64,000 nt of DNA from Pistricoccus aurantiacus. GTDB taxonomy: Bacteria; Pseudomonadota; Gammaproteobacteria; Pseudomonadales; Halomonadaceae. A program made the translations under genes and the position numbers. Of the stretch, positions 18,443 to 26,668 are shown piece by piece. The stretch is taken from positions 1,488,001-1,552,000 of the forward strand of contig NZ_CP042382.1 in assembly GCF_007954585.1 (NCBI RefSeq), read 5' to 3'. A model generated the notes under the pieces. It was not told the origin of the DNA. It searched no databases and saw only the letters and a program-made list of their open reading frames with translations. Position 1 is the first letter of the stretch; each line of letters opens with the position of its first letter.

Positions 18443-19867
18443 CTACCAGCCCCAGAACATCAGCCACCAGGCCAGCAGCACCACGCCGATGGCCAGGACC
18501 ACGCCACCCAAGGCGAGCAGCCGTCGTAGCCCCATCGCATATTGACCGAGAATCTTCCAGCCCAGGCTCAGACACCAGGCGCTGGTGGCAATCAGCAGCG
18601 CCGCCCGAGCGTCGTTGACCCATAGCATGCGCAGGCCGTCGCCGCGCAGCAGCGTCACCGTGATGGTGGAAAGCCCGAGAAACACCCCCAGGCCGCCCAG
18701 GGGAAGCAGTGCGTAGGAGAGGTGCCACAGTCGCGCCCAAGACCAGGCGCCGAGAATCCGGTTGGCCAGGGCCAGAGCCAGGCTCAAGAGCGTGGCCATC
18801 ACCAGGCCGGTGGCGAAGATATAGCCGATCAGTAGAGCGCCGTCGAGCAGGTTGAAGACGTCGTTCTGGGCCGGATAGTTGGTAAGAATCCACCAGGGGG
18901 CGGTGGTTTCCAGCGGCCATAGCCAGCCGTGATTGACCAGCCAGACGGCGCTCAATTGCTTGAGCTGGACGAACCAGGGGCTCGCGGTCCAGTGAAAGGC
19001 GCCGATGGCGATGCCCAGCAGCCCGAAGATCAGCAGGGCGAATTCCCAGGCGCTGGCGGGACGATCCCGACTCGGCGTGATCAGCTCGCTGCCCGGCTTG
19101 CGTGCCTGAAGCTGAATGGCGTCCTTGTAGCCGCTGCAGCGGGAGCACATGTGGCAGTCGCTGGTGCTGTCGAGCTGCTTGAGAGGAATCAGCGGCGCGC
19201 AGTCCGGCGCGGCGTGACGTACCGCCTCGCCCTGGCGGGCGCGACGATTGAAGTCTTCCCAGGCGGCCTTGTCCGTGTGGTAGTGCAACGGTGCGAGCTT
19301 GGCGAGCAGGGCGAAGACGCCGTTGACCGGGCACAGATGCCGGCACCAGACTCGTTTGCCCTTGCCGTAGACGAGCCCCACCGCCACTGCCGCCACGGTG
19401 GAGCCACCGAGTACCACCAGCGCCCCGGTGGGATACTGATAGACGCTGGCCATCTGACCGTACAGGGTGGTGCCGAGAAACGCCACGAAAGGCCAGCCCT
19501 TCCAGCGCATCCAGCGAGGAATGGGACGCCCCAGACCGACCCGGCTGGCGGCTTCGGAAAGCGATCCTTCCGGGCAGAACACGCCGCACCACAGCCGCCC
19601 GAACAGCACCATGCTGACCAGCACGAAAGGCCACCAAATCCCCCAGAACACGAAGGCGGCGAATACCGTCAGGTTGGAAAGAATGTGCGCCTGGTGGCCC
19701 GGCAGGGGCAGCCAGGCCGGTACCAGCAGCAGGACAGCGTAAAATCCCACCACTGTCCACTGGATGATCTGAATCGCCTTGCGATGGTGCTGCAGTCCGT
19801 GGCCCAGAGCCGCGAGCCTTGGATAGCGTGGGGCATGCTTCAATGTGGCGGTCTGGCAGGCGCCCAT
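18443..19867 (-). CDS. ftrD: Polyferredoxin membrane protein of the ferrous iron uptake system (FtrD)
   Basis: A 474-residue membrane protein with several helices and cysteine clusters for 4Fe-4S centres: CGVFCPEGSL, WCRHLCPVNG and CHMCSRC. This is the NapH-like polyferredoxin that completes FtrABCD-type iron transporters and is thought to pass electrons to or from the cupredoxin step. Its start overlaps the FTR1-type permease stop by one base (TGATG). It is the last gene of the operon. Family assignment rests on the cysteine motifs plus the conserved operon order. Confidence 0.87.
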   Translation of the reverse strand: MGACQTATLKHAPRYPRLAALGHGLQHHRKAIQIIQWTVVGFYAVLLLVPAWLPLPGHQAHILSNLTVFAAFVFWGIWWPFVLVSMVLFGRLWCGVFCPEGSLSEAASRVGLGRPIPRWMRWKGWPFVAFLGTTLYGQMASVYQYPTGALVVLGGSTVAAVAVGLVYGKGKRVWCRHLCPVNGVFALLAKLAPLHYHTDKAAWEDFNRRARQGEAVRHAAPDCAPLIPLKQLDSTSDCHMCSRCSGYKDAIQLQARKPGSELITPSRDRPASAWEFALLIFGLLGIAIGAFHWTASPWFVQLKQLSAVWLVNHGWLWPLETTAPWWILTNYPAQNDVFNLLDGALLIGYIFATGLVMATLLSLALALANRILGAWSWARLWHLSYALLPLGGLGVFLGLSTITVTLLRGDGLRMLWVNDARAALLIATSAWCLSLGWKILGQYAMGLRRLLALGGVVLAIGVVLLAWWLMFWGW

Positions 19868-20727
19868 CAGGTCGGCTCCACGCTCACTCGGTGAGAGGTA
19901 TGCCGGGAGGGGGCACGATGATTCTGCCAGCTCAGCAGCCCCAGTACGACGATCCAGTAGACCGCGTAGCCGACGACCACGGCGAACGGCGGCCAGGCGC
20001 GGTAGCCGGCGAAGGAGGCCAGAATGCCGCCGAGTCCGCTGCCGTCATCCAGCCAGGCGCTGGTATCCCACAGCGGGTCCGGGCCAGCGGGCAATACGCC
20101 GAGTCCGATCAGCCGTTCGAGGCCGGAGACGAAAAGCGAGGCGGCAAGCAACAGCAGCAGAATTTCCGTGATGCGAAAGAATAGCTTCCAGGAAAAGACT
20201 CGGGTGCCAAGCTGAAGTACCCAGAAGGTGATCAGAGCCAGTCCGAAGCCAATAGCGGCCGACAGCACGAAACCCGTGATGCCGCCGGCCTGCAGCTGCG
20301 CCATGCCCATACCATAGAGAAAGACGATGGTTTCGGAGCCTTCCCGGGCCACGGCGATGGCCACCAGCAGGGCGATGCCCCAGTAGCGAGAATCCGCTAC
20401 CGATTCCGCCAGGCCCTGTTGCATGTCCGCTTTCAAGGTGCGCCCGTGAGCGCGCATCCACACCACCATCTGCAGGATCAGCGCACAGGCGATCAGCACC
20501 ATGGCGGCCTGGAAGACCTCCTGGGCCTGACCCTGCAGGAAGCTGCCGGCGCTCATCAGTCCCACGCCCATCAGCCCGGCGAGCACCAGTCCGCCCAGCA
20601 CGCCGAGCCACAGATAGCGCAGTCCGACCCGTGCCTCGGATTGTTTCAACCAGGCGTAGGCAATGCCCACAACCAGGATTGCCTCGACGCTCTCGCGCCA
20701 GACGATGAAGAGAACCTGTTCGTTCAT
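19867..20727 (-). CDS. ftrC: FTR1-family high-affinity iron permease (FtrC)
   Basis: A 286-residue membrane protein with seven predicted helices. The two REXXE iron-binding motifs of FTR1/EfeU permeases are visible: RESVE near residue 12 (RESVEAILVV) and REGSE near residue 120 (REGSETIVFLYGMG). The start is set at MNEQVLFIVW (20727), which has AGGAG six bases upstream; a start at 20745 would overlap ftrB by four bases but lacks such a site. It imports iron in concert with the P19 and cupredoxin proteins encoded just upstream. Confidence 0.92.
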   Translation of the reverse strand: MNEQVLFIVWRESVEAILVVGIAYAWLKQSEARVGLRYLWLGVLGGLVLAGLMGVGLMSAGSFLQGQAQEVFQAAMVLIACALILQMVVWMRAHGRTLKADMQQGLAESVADSRYWGIALLVAIAVAREGSETIVFLYGMGMAQLQAGGITGFVLSAAIGFGLALITFWVLQLGTRVFSWKLFFRITEILLLLLAASLFVSGLERLIGLGVLPAGPDPLWDTSAWLDDGSGLGGILASFAGYRAWPPFAVVVGYAVYWIVVLGLLSWQNHRAPSRHTSHRVSVEPT

Positions 20728-20741
20728 GTGCGGCTCCTGGA

Positions 20742-21092
20742 TCACTCGGCGATAACGAGGCCTTGGGCGCCCGGTAGATGAAACTCGTCGAAGAAGTCGT
20801 ATTCCCCGGGCTTCAGCGGGTGGATGACCACGAAGGATTCGACCCCCGGACCCATCACCTTTTCCTGACGCAGGGAACGGCTTTCGAATTCCACCGGGGT
20901 GTTGCCGGTATTGTGCAGATTGATCTTGAAACGCTCCCCGGCCTTGACATGGAGTTCACGGGGTTTCAGTTCGCCGTTGTGCAGCTCCAGGTCGTAGGCC
21001 GGCAGACTGCCGGCCCAAGCCTGGGTCACCGCGGCGAACATCATCAGAAGCAATCCATACAGCGCTATCTTGCCGATCGGTACTGTCTTCAT
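20742..21092 (-). CDS. ftrB: Periplasmic cupredoxin of the ferrous iron uptake system (FtrB)
   Basis: A 116-residue protein with a signal peptide (to about residue 27, ending TQAWAG) and a cupredoxin-like fold (ELHNGELKPRELHVKAGERF, NTGNTPVEFES, LKPGEYDFFDEFH). FtrB-type cupredoxins are thought to oxidise Fe2+ bound by P19 before transport. The region around the start carries a 17-base duplication that repeats the first codons and creates a six-codon ORF whose stop overlaps this start. No Shine-Dalgarno sequence is visible, so translation probably depends on coupling to upstream genes. Confidence 0.87.
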   Translation of the reverse strand: MKTVPIGKIALYGLLLMMFAAVTQAWAGSLPAYDLELHNGELKPRELHVKAGERFKINLHNTGNTPVEFESRSLRQEKVMGPGVESFVVIHPLKPGEYDFFDEFHLPGAQGLVIAE

Positions 21093-21109
21093 ATCTGTAC
21101 TGTCTTCAT
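21080..21109. repeat. 17-base-period direct duplication at the ftrB start
   Basis: GTACTGTCTTCAT occurs at 21080-21092 and again at 21097-21109, separated by ATCT. On the minus strand this repeats ATGAAGACAGTAC. The upstream copy opens a six-codon frame (MKTVQI) whose TGA overlaps the ftrB ATG as ATGA. Confidence 0.85.
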
Positions 21110-21125
21110 AAAGGGCTGAGAAGGA

Positions 21126-21641
21126 TCAATAACCGCCTTTCTTGCCGGTCCCGGCGTAGACGAAGTCGTAGTCCACCTCGAAGGTGTCGTACCATTCCGG
21201 CACGCCGGTTTCCTTGTCGATATGACGCTGCAGCTGCGGCGCTTTGACGGTATAGGTCAAGTGGTACTTGCCCGGACCGTCGAGCTTGACGTTGGCGCCG
21301 TAGTGAGTGCCATCGTTGGCCATCATCGGCATAAAGCTCCCGGTTATAGGTTCCTCGCTGCCTTCTTTCGTCAGGCGGTAATCGATATCGAGATAAGGAA
21401 TCCAGGCGCCGGGCGCAAAGCCGTTGGGGTTGTCCTCCAAGGCGTGAATGTCAGCTTCCAGATGGATATCCGCCTGATCCGCGGGCAGCTCGCCGGAGGG
21501 TTCCATGGTCACCGGCTGTAGATAAACCGCGGCGATCTCCATGCCGTTTTCCAGCTTCGGCTCGCCGATAGGATACTCGAGGGCCAAGGCCTGGCCGGCG
21601 ATGGCGACAAGAGGAAAGGCGGCTAATGCCAGACGTTTCAT
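21126..21641 (-). CDS. ftrA: Periplasmic P19/Tp34-family iron-binding protein (FtrA)
   Basis: A 171-residue periplasmic protein with a signal peptide (about residues 1-20, GQALALEYPIG). The segments YPIGEP, EIAAVYLQPV, DIHLEADIHA, GAWIPYLDIDY, MPMMANDGTHYGANV and GKYHLTYTV are the conserved core of the P19/Tp34 family; His, Met and Glu residues in these segments bind metal. It collects Fe2+ (or a Cu/Fe pair) for the FTR1-type permease. First gene of ftrABCD, with a good Fur-box-like sequence 44 bases upstream. Confidence 0.9.
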   Translation of the reverse strand: MKRLALAAFPLVAIAGQALALEYPIGEPKLENGMEIAAVYLQPVTMEPSGELPADQADIHLEADIHALEDNPNGFAPGAWIPYLDIDYRLTKEGSEEPITGSFMPMMANDGTHYGANVKLDGPGKYHLTYTVKAPQLQRHIDKETGVPEWYDTFEVDYDFVYAGTGKKGGY

Positions 21642-21684
21642 GGAAGCTCCTTGCAGATGTGAACGGAGAGCAAGTATGAACCTG

Positions 21685-21703
21685 AATAAGAGTCAGTCTC
21701 AAT
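21685..21703. promoter_or_regulatory. Fur box upstream of ftrA
   Basis: AATAAGAGTCAGTCTCAAT matches the Fur-box form AATGAGAATCATTCTCATT at 15 of 19 positions and is nearly symmetric. On the minus strand it overlaps a plausible -35 (TTGAGA), with CATACT about 18 bases further on. Confidence 0.6.
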
Positions 21704-21758
21704 ACCGTTATTATTTCTGCGACCATCCGTCGCAGGCTGATTAAAGCTATCGTCGCCA

Positions 21759-23933
21759 ATGATCGAAAACCAATCCCTGAGCGCGGGGCTTGCGGCACTG
21801 AAGGCCCAGCTGAATGCAAGGCGTCATCGCGCCCTGCTATGGCTAAGCGGCTCGGAGGCTCTGTGCCGTAGTCGCGGGTTGGCGCTATGGGAAGCGACGA
21901 CCTGGGCCGCGCCGCTGTGGATAGGCGTTCAAGCGCCGTCTTCGATCGCGGCCTTGCCCGCCGCCAAGGCGCGCACCCGACTGGGGCAGGAGCACGCGCT
22001 GATCGTTTTCGATGCGGTCTCCCAAGGCGCCGGCTTCGACCCGGATGCCTTCGGCGCGCTGTCCGGTACCGTCAAGGCCGGCGGCCTGCTGGTACTGCTG
22101 ACCCCGGAACGCTGGCGGTACGGGACTTGCACGCCGGATGCGGATTATGCCCGCCTGGCCCACTGGCCCTGGCAGCCGGAGCAATTGAGCGCGCATTATC
22201 TCCTGCGTCTGGGTCGGCGGCTGCAAGATATGGCCGGGGTTTGCCACTGGCCGGCGGAGCAGGCGTTGCCCGGCGTTCCTGTTTTTCGGGAACCCACCGA
22301 GGGGACAGACGCAAGCCCGCCGCAGGGGTCGAACTGCCTGAGCCAGGATCAGGCCCGAGCGGTGGAGCGGCTGGTCAAGCTGCGTCGGCGCCGTCCCTTG
22401 GTGCTGAGCGCGGATCGCGGTCGCGGCAAGACCGCCGCCCTGGGAATTGCCGCGGCTCAAAGACTCGATAAGGAGCGGGAACTATGGGTCACCGCACCCC
22501 GAGCCGCCGCGGTGGCACCGCTGTTCGAGCGCCTGGCGGCGTTACTGCCGGACGGCGAACGAACCGATAATCGTTTCACGCAGGATAATCGGCGGGTGCG
22601 CTTCCTCGCTCCGGACGCGGTACTGGAGGCTCTCGATGAGGCACCTGACAATGGGGCGCCACCGACCCTGTTCGTCGACGAGGCGGCGGCGATTCCCGCC
22701 GCGCTGCTGGGGCGCTGGCTGGACGCTTTCCCGCGTATCGCCTTCGCTACCACGGTACACGGCTACGAAGGCACAGGTCGCGGCTTCCAGCTGCGTTTTC
22801 GCGAGCGGCTCGACCGCCGGACCCCGGACTGGCGCGCCCTGCATCTCGACCAGCCGATTCGCTGGGGCTCCGGCGATCCTCTGGAAGCCGCCACTCGCGA
22901 TCTCCTGCTGCTGGACGCGGAACCCGCGGATGGACAAGCCGTCAGCGAGGCGCTGAACCAGCACGAGCTGCGCCTGATCTGGCTGGATCCTGCCGTTCTG
23001 GCAACCCGGGAACCGGCGCTTGGTGAGCTGTTCGGCCTGCTGGTGCAGGCTCACTATCGCACCACGCCGGCGGATCTGCGCCAGCTTCTCGACGGGCCGG
23101 ATATCCGCCTGCTGGCCGCCTATTTCGGAGACACGCTGGTCGGCGTCTGCCAGCTGCAGCGAGAGGGCGGTTTCCCCGAGGAACTTGCCAGCGCCATCTG
23201 GCTCGGCAAGCGCCGACCCCGTGGCCACCTGCTGGCCCAGTCCCTGGCCGCCCACGGCGGCTGGCAACACGCCGCGAAGACAAGCTGGTGGCGGATAGTG
23301 CGTATTGCGGTACATCCGGCAGCCAGGCGGCGCGGTATCGGCCAACGCTTGATGCAGGAAGCGGGAACGCAGGCGCTTGATCAAGGTATCGAGCGCCTGG
23401 GGGTGAGTTTCGGCGCGGATAAGGGGCTGCTCGCCTTCTGGCGGCGGTTAGGGTTCGTCAGTCTTCGAATCGGTCTGACCCGGGAAGCCGCCAGCGGCGA
23501 ACACTCGATCATGATGGGCAAGCCGTTGACCCCAGCCAGTCAGGCAATAGTCGAGAGCATGGCAGGCGACTTTCAGCAGTTGCTGCCGAGCCTGCTGGGT
23601 CATGAGCTGGCGCGCTTGGAGCCGGATATCGCCGCGGCGCTGTTGCAAGAAGGCCCGGCGCCGGTCATCGATAGCCAGGACATGGCAAAGATCGAATGGT
23701 TTGCCATGGGCGGCGGGGAACTGGCCCTGGTGCGCCCTTGGCTGGCTCGGGCCTGGCTTTCCTGGCTTAGACGTGGGCCATGGAAGGCCGACGTCACTCC
23801 GGCGCTTTTCGCCTTGGCAAAACCCTTGTTTCAGGCAACCCTGAGTGCAGGAAACTCCAAAAAGGAAAATCTGGCATGCTGGCGACGGCTGGCGAAAAAA
23901 TTGCATGAAGAGCTGGCGAAACAAACGCCATGA
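21759..23933 (+). CDS. tmcA: tRNA(Met) cytidine acetyltransferase
   Basis: A 724-residue ATP-dependent enzyme that acetylates the wobble cytidine (C34) of elongator tRNA-Met. Domain order: N-terminal DUF1726-type domain, RecA-like helicase domain with P-loop ADRGRGKT (residues 219-226) and a DEAA box (FVDEAAAIP), GNAT acetyltransferase core (RIVRIAVHPAARRRGIGQRL, about residues 508-527), and a C-terminal tRNA-binding part. Length and order fit TmcA. It is divergent from ftrA and convergent with the XRE-cupin gene, 35 bases apart. Confidence 0.95.
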   Translation: MIENQSLSAGLAALKAQLNARRHRALLWLSGSEALCRSRGLALWEATTWAAPLWIGVQAPSSIAALPAAKARTRLGQEHALIVFDAVSQGAGFDPDAFGALSGTVKAGGLLVLLTPERWRYGTCTPDADYARLAHWPWQPEQLSAHYLLRLGRRLQDMAGVCHWPAEQALPGVPVFREPTEGTDASPPQGSNCLSQDQARAVERLVKLRRRRPLVLSADRGRGKTAALGIAAAQRLDKERELWVTAPRAAAVAPLFERLAALLPDGERTDNRFTQDNRRVRFLAPDAVLEALDEAPDNGAPPTLFVDEAAAIPAALLGRWLDAFPRIAFATTVHGYEGTGRGFQLRFRERLDRRTPDWRALHLDQPIRWGSGDPLEAATRDLLLLDAEPADGQAVSEALNQHELRLIWLDPAVLATREPALGELFGLLVQAHYRTTPADLRQLLDGPDIRLLAAYFGDTLVGVCQLQREGGFPEELASAIWLGKRRPRGHLLAQSLAAHGGWQHAAKTSWWRIVRIAVHPAARRRGIGQRLMQEAGTQALDQGIERLGVSFGADKGLLAFWRRLGFVSLRIGLTREAASGEHSIMMGKPLTPASQAIVESMAGDFQQLLPSLLGHELARLEPDIAAALLQEGPAPVIDSQDMAKIEWFAMGGGELALVRPWLARAWLSWLRRGPWKADVTPALFALAKPLFQATLSAGNSKKENLACWRRLAKKLHEELAKQTP

Positions 23934-23968
23934 TGCGTGGTTGCCAAGCCGACTGATTTCACGAAAAA

Positions 23969-24571
23969 TCAATACTCCCCGCCGCTCATCACCCAGACGA
24001 TGCGTGTTTCGGTCTCGCCCGGGTTGCGAATCCAGTGCGGCTCGTCGCCGGTCAGGGAGAAGCTGTCGCCGGCCTCGAGCAGAAAGGTCTGGTCTCCAAT
24101 GGTGAGTTCCAGCGTACCGGCTTCGATGTAACCGGCTTCCTCGCCTTTACGTTGCCTGGGGGTTTCGCCACCGCTGCCACCGGGCTCCAGGCGGGTCATG
24201 ATAAGCAACAGCTGACCGCTGAGCCTCGGCGACAGCAGTTCCTCCTGTGCGCCGATACCGGAAAACGCCATGGTACGACGATGATTGGCGCGTACGATGT
24301 ATTGGCTTTCCTCATTCGTGGCCGTCTCATCGGGATGAAAGAACCAGCTGGTCCGTACGCCCAAGACCTTGCTGATCGATTGCAGAACACCGATGGGTAA
24401 CGACGAGACCCCGCGTTCCACCTGGCTGAGATAGCCCACGGACTTGTTGATCTTCTTGGCTAACGTTGCCAACGTAATTCGCTGCGCCTTTCGCAAGTCG
24501 CGGATCTGACGACCGATGTGTAGATCGTCGAGCGTAAGGTCTTGATCGTTTTCGATTTTTTCATCCAACAT
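23969..24571 (-). CDS. XRE-family regulator with C-terminal cupin domain
   Basis: A 200-residue regulator. The helix-turn-helix spans roughly residues 32-60 (TLATLAKKINKSVGYLSQVERG), and the cupin sensor domain occupies about residues 115-195 (GEEAGYIEAGTLELTIG, LEAGDSFSLTGDEPHWIRNP). This layout is that of the SutR/PuuR-like group, which often controls amine, amino acid or sulfur catabolism. It is followed, on the same strand and 205 bases upstream in transcription, by a SnoaL-like protein, an amine oxidase and a BCCT carrier, which are candidate targets. The ligand is unknown. Confidence 0.9.
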   Translation of the reverse strand: MLDEKIENDQDLTLDDLHIGRQIRDLRKAQRITLATLAKKINKSVGYLSQVERGVSSLPIGVLQSISKVLGVRTSWFFHPDETATNEESQYIVRANHRRTMAFSGIGAQEELLSPRLSGQLLLIMTRLEPGGSGGETPRQRKGEEAGYIEAGTLELTIGDQTFLLEAGDSFSLTGDEPHWIRNPGETETRIVWVMSGGEY

Positions 24572-24776
24572 GGTGCGGGCCTGGTTTTCAAGCTGTTGCT
24601 TGGAAGCTTAACAAGGAACACCCGCCATGAAAAACTTATTTGTTTTTTCATTCTTGCGGCATTCTGACATTGCGTGGCAAGCCTGAAAAATCTCAGACGC
24701 GGGTCATTCTCATCCCTCTGTGACGGCGATCAAATAAAACAGGATGGCCTATTTGATCGCCGGATTGATAGTCGCG

Positions 24777-25163
24777 CTAGGCGGGGTCAAAGGGCGGACG
24801 CTGCTTGCGGAATGCCTGTTTGCCCACGATCTTGCCATCGCGGAACGTGAATAGATCCACACCGTCCGCATGAACACGCTTGCCGTCGGGTCGGGTCGCA
24901 ACGAAGGTCGATTCCGAGACGATACGATCCTCCGCGACGTAATGCTTGCCGTTCAGCCATTGGACATCGGGCATCGTGCCCCAGGTGTTCTCGAACTGCT
25001 CGCTGACAGCTTGTTTTCCCTCGATGCGAGTACCGTACGTCTCGGGGCCGGAGACGGTCTCGAACACGATGTCATCGTGGAAGTAAGCCATCACCGCGTC
25101 GATATCATGGCGGTTGAACGCATCGAACAGCGCCTGCATGTCGTCATGGGTCATTCCATTCAT
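24777..25163 (-). CDS. SnoaL-like/NTF2-fold protein
   Basis: A 128-residue cytoplasmic protein with the cone-shaped NTF2-like fold signature: ALFDAFNRHDIDAVMAYFHDDIVFET at the start and GVDLFTFRDGKIVGKQAFRKQR near the end. Start at MNGMTHDD (25163), nine bases after GAGG. Members include ketosteroid isomerase-like enzymes and proteins of unknown activity, so no reaction is assigned. It follows the FAD oxidoreductase gene by 57 bases and is probably part of that transcription unit. Confidence 0.8.
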   Translation of the reverse strand: MNGMTHDDMQALFDAFNRHDIDAVMAYFHDDIVFETVSGPETYGTRIEGKQAVSEQFENTWGTMPDVQWLNGKHYVAEDRIVSESTFVATRPDGKRVHADGVDLFTFRDGKIVGKQAFRKQRPPFDPA

Positions 25164-25220
25164 TGCTTTTTTCCTCACATTAATGTTTAACATTTGTCAC
25201 CTTCCACGTATGGGAAACCC

Positions 25221-26597
25221 TCAGCGCACGCTATCCAACAGCTGGAAATACTTGTACAGCGCCCGCTGCCCCAGCCGGCGAATCGGTCTCAACGGATGGC
25301 TGGGCAACGGCGAGCTGAAGATGGGAAGATCGGACTCGGCAATGGTCCCACCGGCGATCAAGGCCGCCAGCTTTTTCGAGGCATAGGCCGAGAACGACAC
25401 GCCATTTCCGCTGTAACCTTGGGCATAGAACACCTGCTGCTTCGAGTCCGGCTGCACGATGCGAGGCATCATGTCGTGGGAAATATCCATCCAGCCGTGA
25501 GAGAACCAGGGCGTTTCAATGCCTTCAAGGGCGGGAAACTTGCGCGCGATGGCTTCTTGCACGGTGCGTAGGTGCTTGGGGTTCTGGGCGTCCGCCCCGC
25601 TGATGGCGCTGCGGGTACCGATCTGCAGGCGTTTCTCGGGCAGATAGCGGTAATAGTGACGCAGCTTGCGGGTATCAGTGACGATCATCGTCGAGCGGAA
25701 GCCGCAGGCCTCGATCTCGTCGTCCGTCAGGGTGCGCGTCCACACCGAATTGGCCATGATCGGCATGTTTCGGTAGGCGGTGAGCTTGTGCAGGTTCGGG
25801 CTGGTATAGCCGGCGGTGGCGATACCCACGGTACGCGTGCGGACGACCCCTCCCGGGGTGCGCAGATAATGCACGCCGCCTTCGGTCGTCCAGCTCTGAA
25901 CCGGGCTGGCGGTGTGTATCTTGGCACCTAGCTTGCGCGCCACCCGGGCATAGCCATAGGCCAGTTTCAGCGGCTGCACGGGGATACCCACCGGCTCGAG
26001 CAGGGCGCCGTGACACTCCTGATCGCCGATGTATTCATCGAGAACCGTGTTGCGATCTAGCAGGCGGGTCTTGTAATCCAGCACGCTGTTACACAGATCG
26101 GACTCGCTCTTCAGCCCTTCGAACGCCTGCTTGCTATGGGCGATAAGCAGATTGCCCTGGTGCTGCGGATCACAGTCGATTGCCGGGTCTTCGGCCATGG
26201 CCTTGAAGACCTCGAAGCCTTCCAGGCTGTTGGCGTGCAGGCGGCGGGCGGTATCGGCGCCCCACTTCTTCACCCACTGACTACGGCTAAGGCGCCCCCA
26301 GGCCAGGTGGCCTTGGCCGCCGTTGCGACTGGTACAGCCCCAGCCGATCTGGTTGGCTTCCAGGACGGTGGCCTTGATGCCGTATTCGCGGGCAAGAAAT
26401 AGCGCGGTGGCAAGGCCGGTGAACCCCGCGCCGATCAGCACGACATCCGCTTCCATATTGGCGTTTACCGGGCCGTCGTTTTCCGGCGGTTCACCGGCAT
26501 GATAGCGCCAGTAGGTCGGTGCGTAATCCATTCCCGTTCCGGGAGAAGTGTCACGCAGTGGATCATAGTGCGGGTAATACGGCTGAGGTGTAGCCAT
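25221..26597 (-). CDS. FAD-dependent amine oxidoreductase (DAO family, PuuB-like)
   Basis: A 458-residue flavoprotein. The Rossmann motif DVVLIGAGFTGLATALFLA (about residues 52-70) binds FAD; the segment IGWGCTSRNGGQGH is typical of the gamma-glutamylputrescine oxidase/YgaF-like subgroup of DAO proteins. The start is set at MATPQPYY (26597), because AAGGGAG sits nine bases upstream but directly abuts the ATG at 26606. Such enzymes oxidise secondary or primary amines or methylated glycines to an aldehyde or imine. The neighbouring BCCT carrier suggests a quaternary-amine-derived substrate; this is inference. Confidence 0.85.
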   Translation of the reverse strand: MATPQPYYPHYDPLRDTSPGTGMDYAPTYWRYHAGEPPENDGPVNANMEADVVLIGAGFTGLATALFLAREYGIKATVLEANQIGWGCTSRNGGQGHLAWGRLSRSQWVKKWGADTARRLHANSLEGFEVFKAMAEDPAIDCDPQHQGNLLIAHSKQAFEGLKSESDLCNSVLDYKTRLLDRNTVLDEYIGDQECHGALLEPVGIPVQPLKLAYGYARVARKLGAKIHTASPVQSWTTEGGVHYLRTPGGVVRTRTVGIATAGYTSPNLHKLTAYRNMPIMANSVWTRTLTDDEIEACGFRSTMIVTDTRKLRHYYRYLPEKRLQIGTRSAISGADAQNPKHLRTVQEAIARKFPALEGIETPWFSHGWMDISHDMMPRIVQPDSKQQVFYAQGYSGNGVSFSAYASKKLAALIAGGTIAESDLPIFSSPLPSHPLRPIRRLGQRALYKYFQLLDSVR

Positions 26598-26668
26598 GGG
26601 GTTCATCTCCCTTGTTCATTGCTGAATGATTTAACTGACTTTTGCTGATTAACCAGGCCAATCAATAT

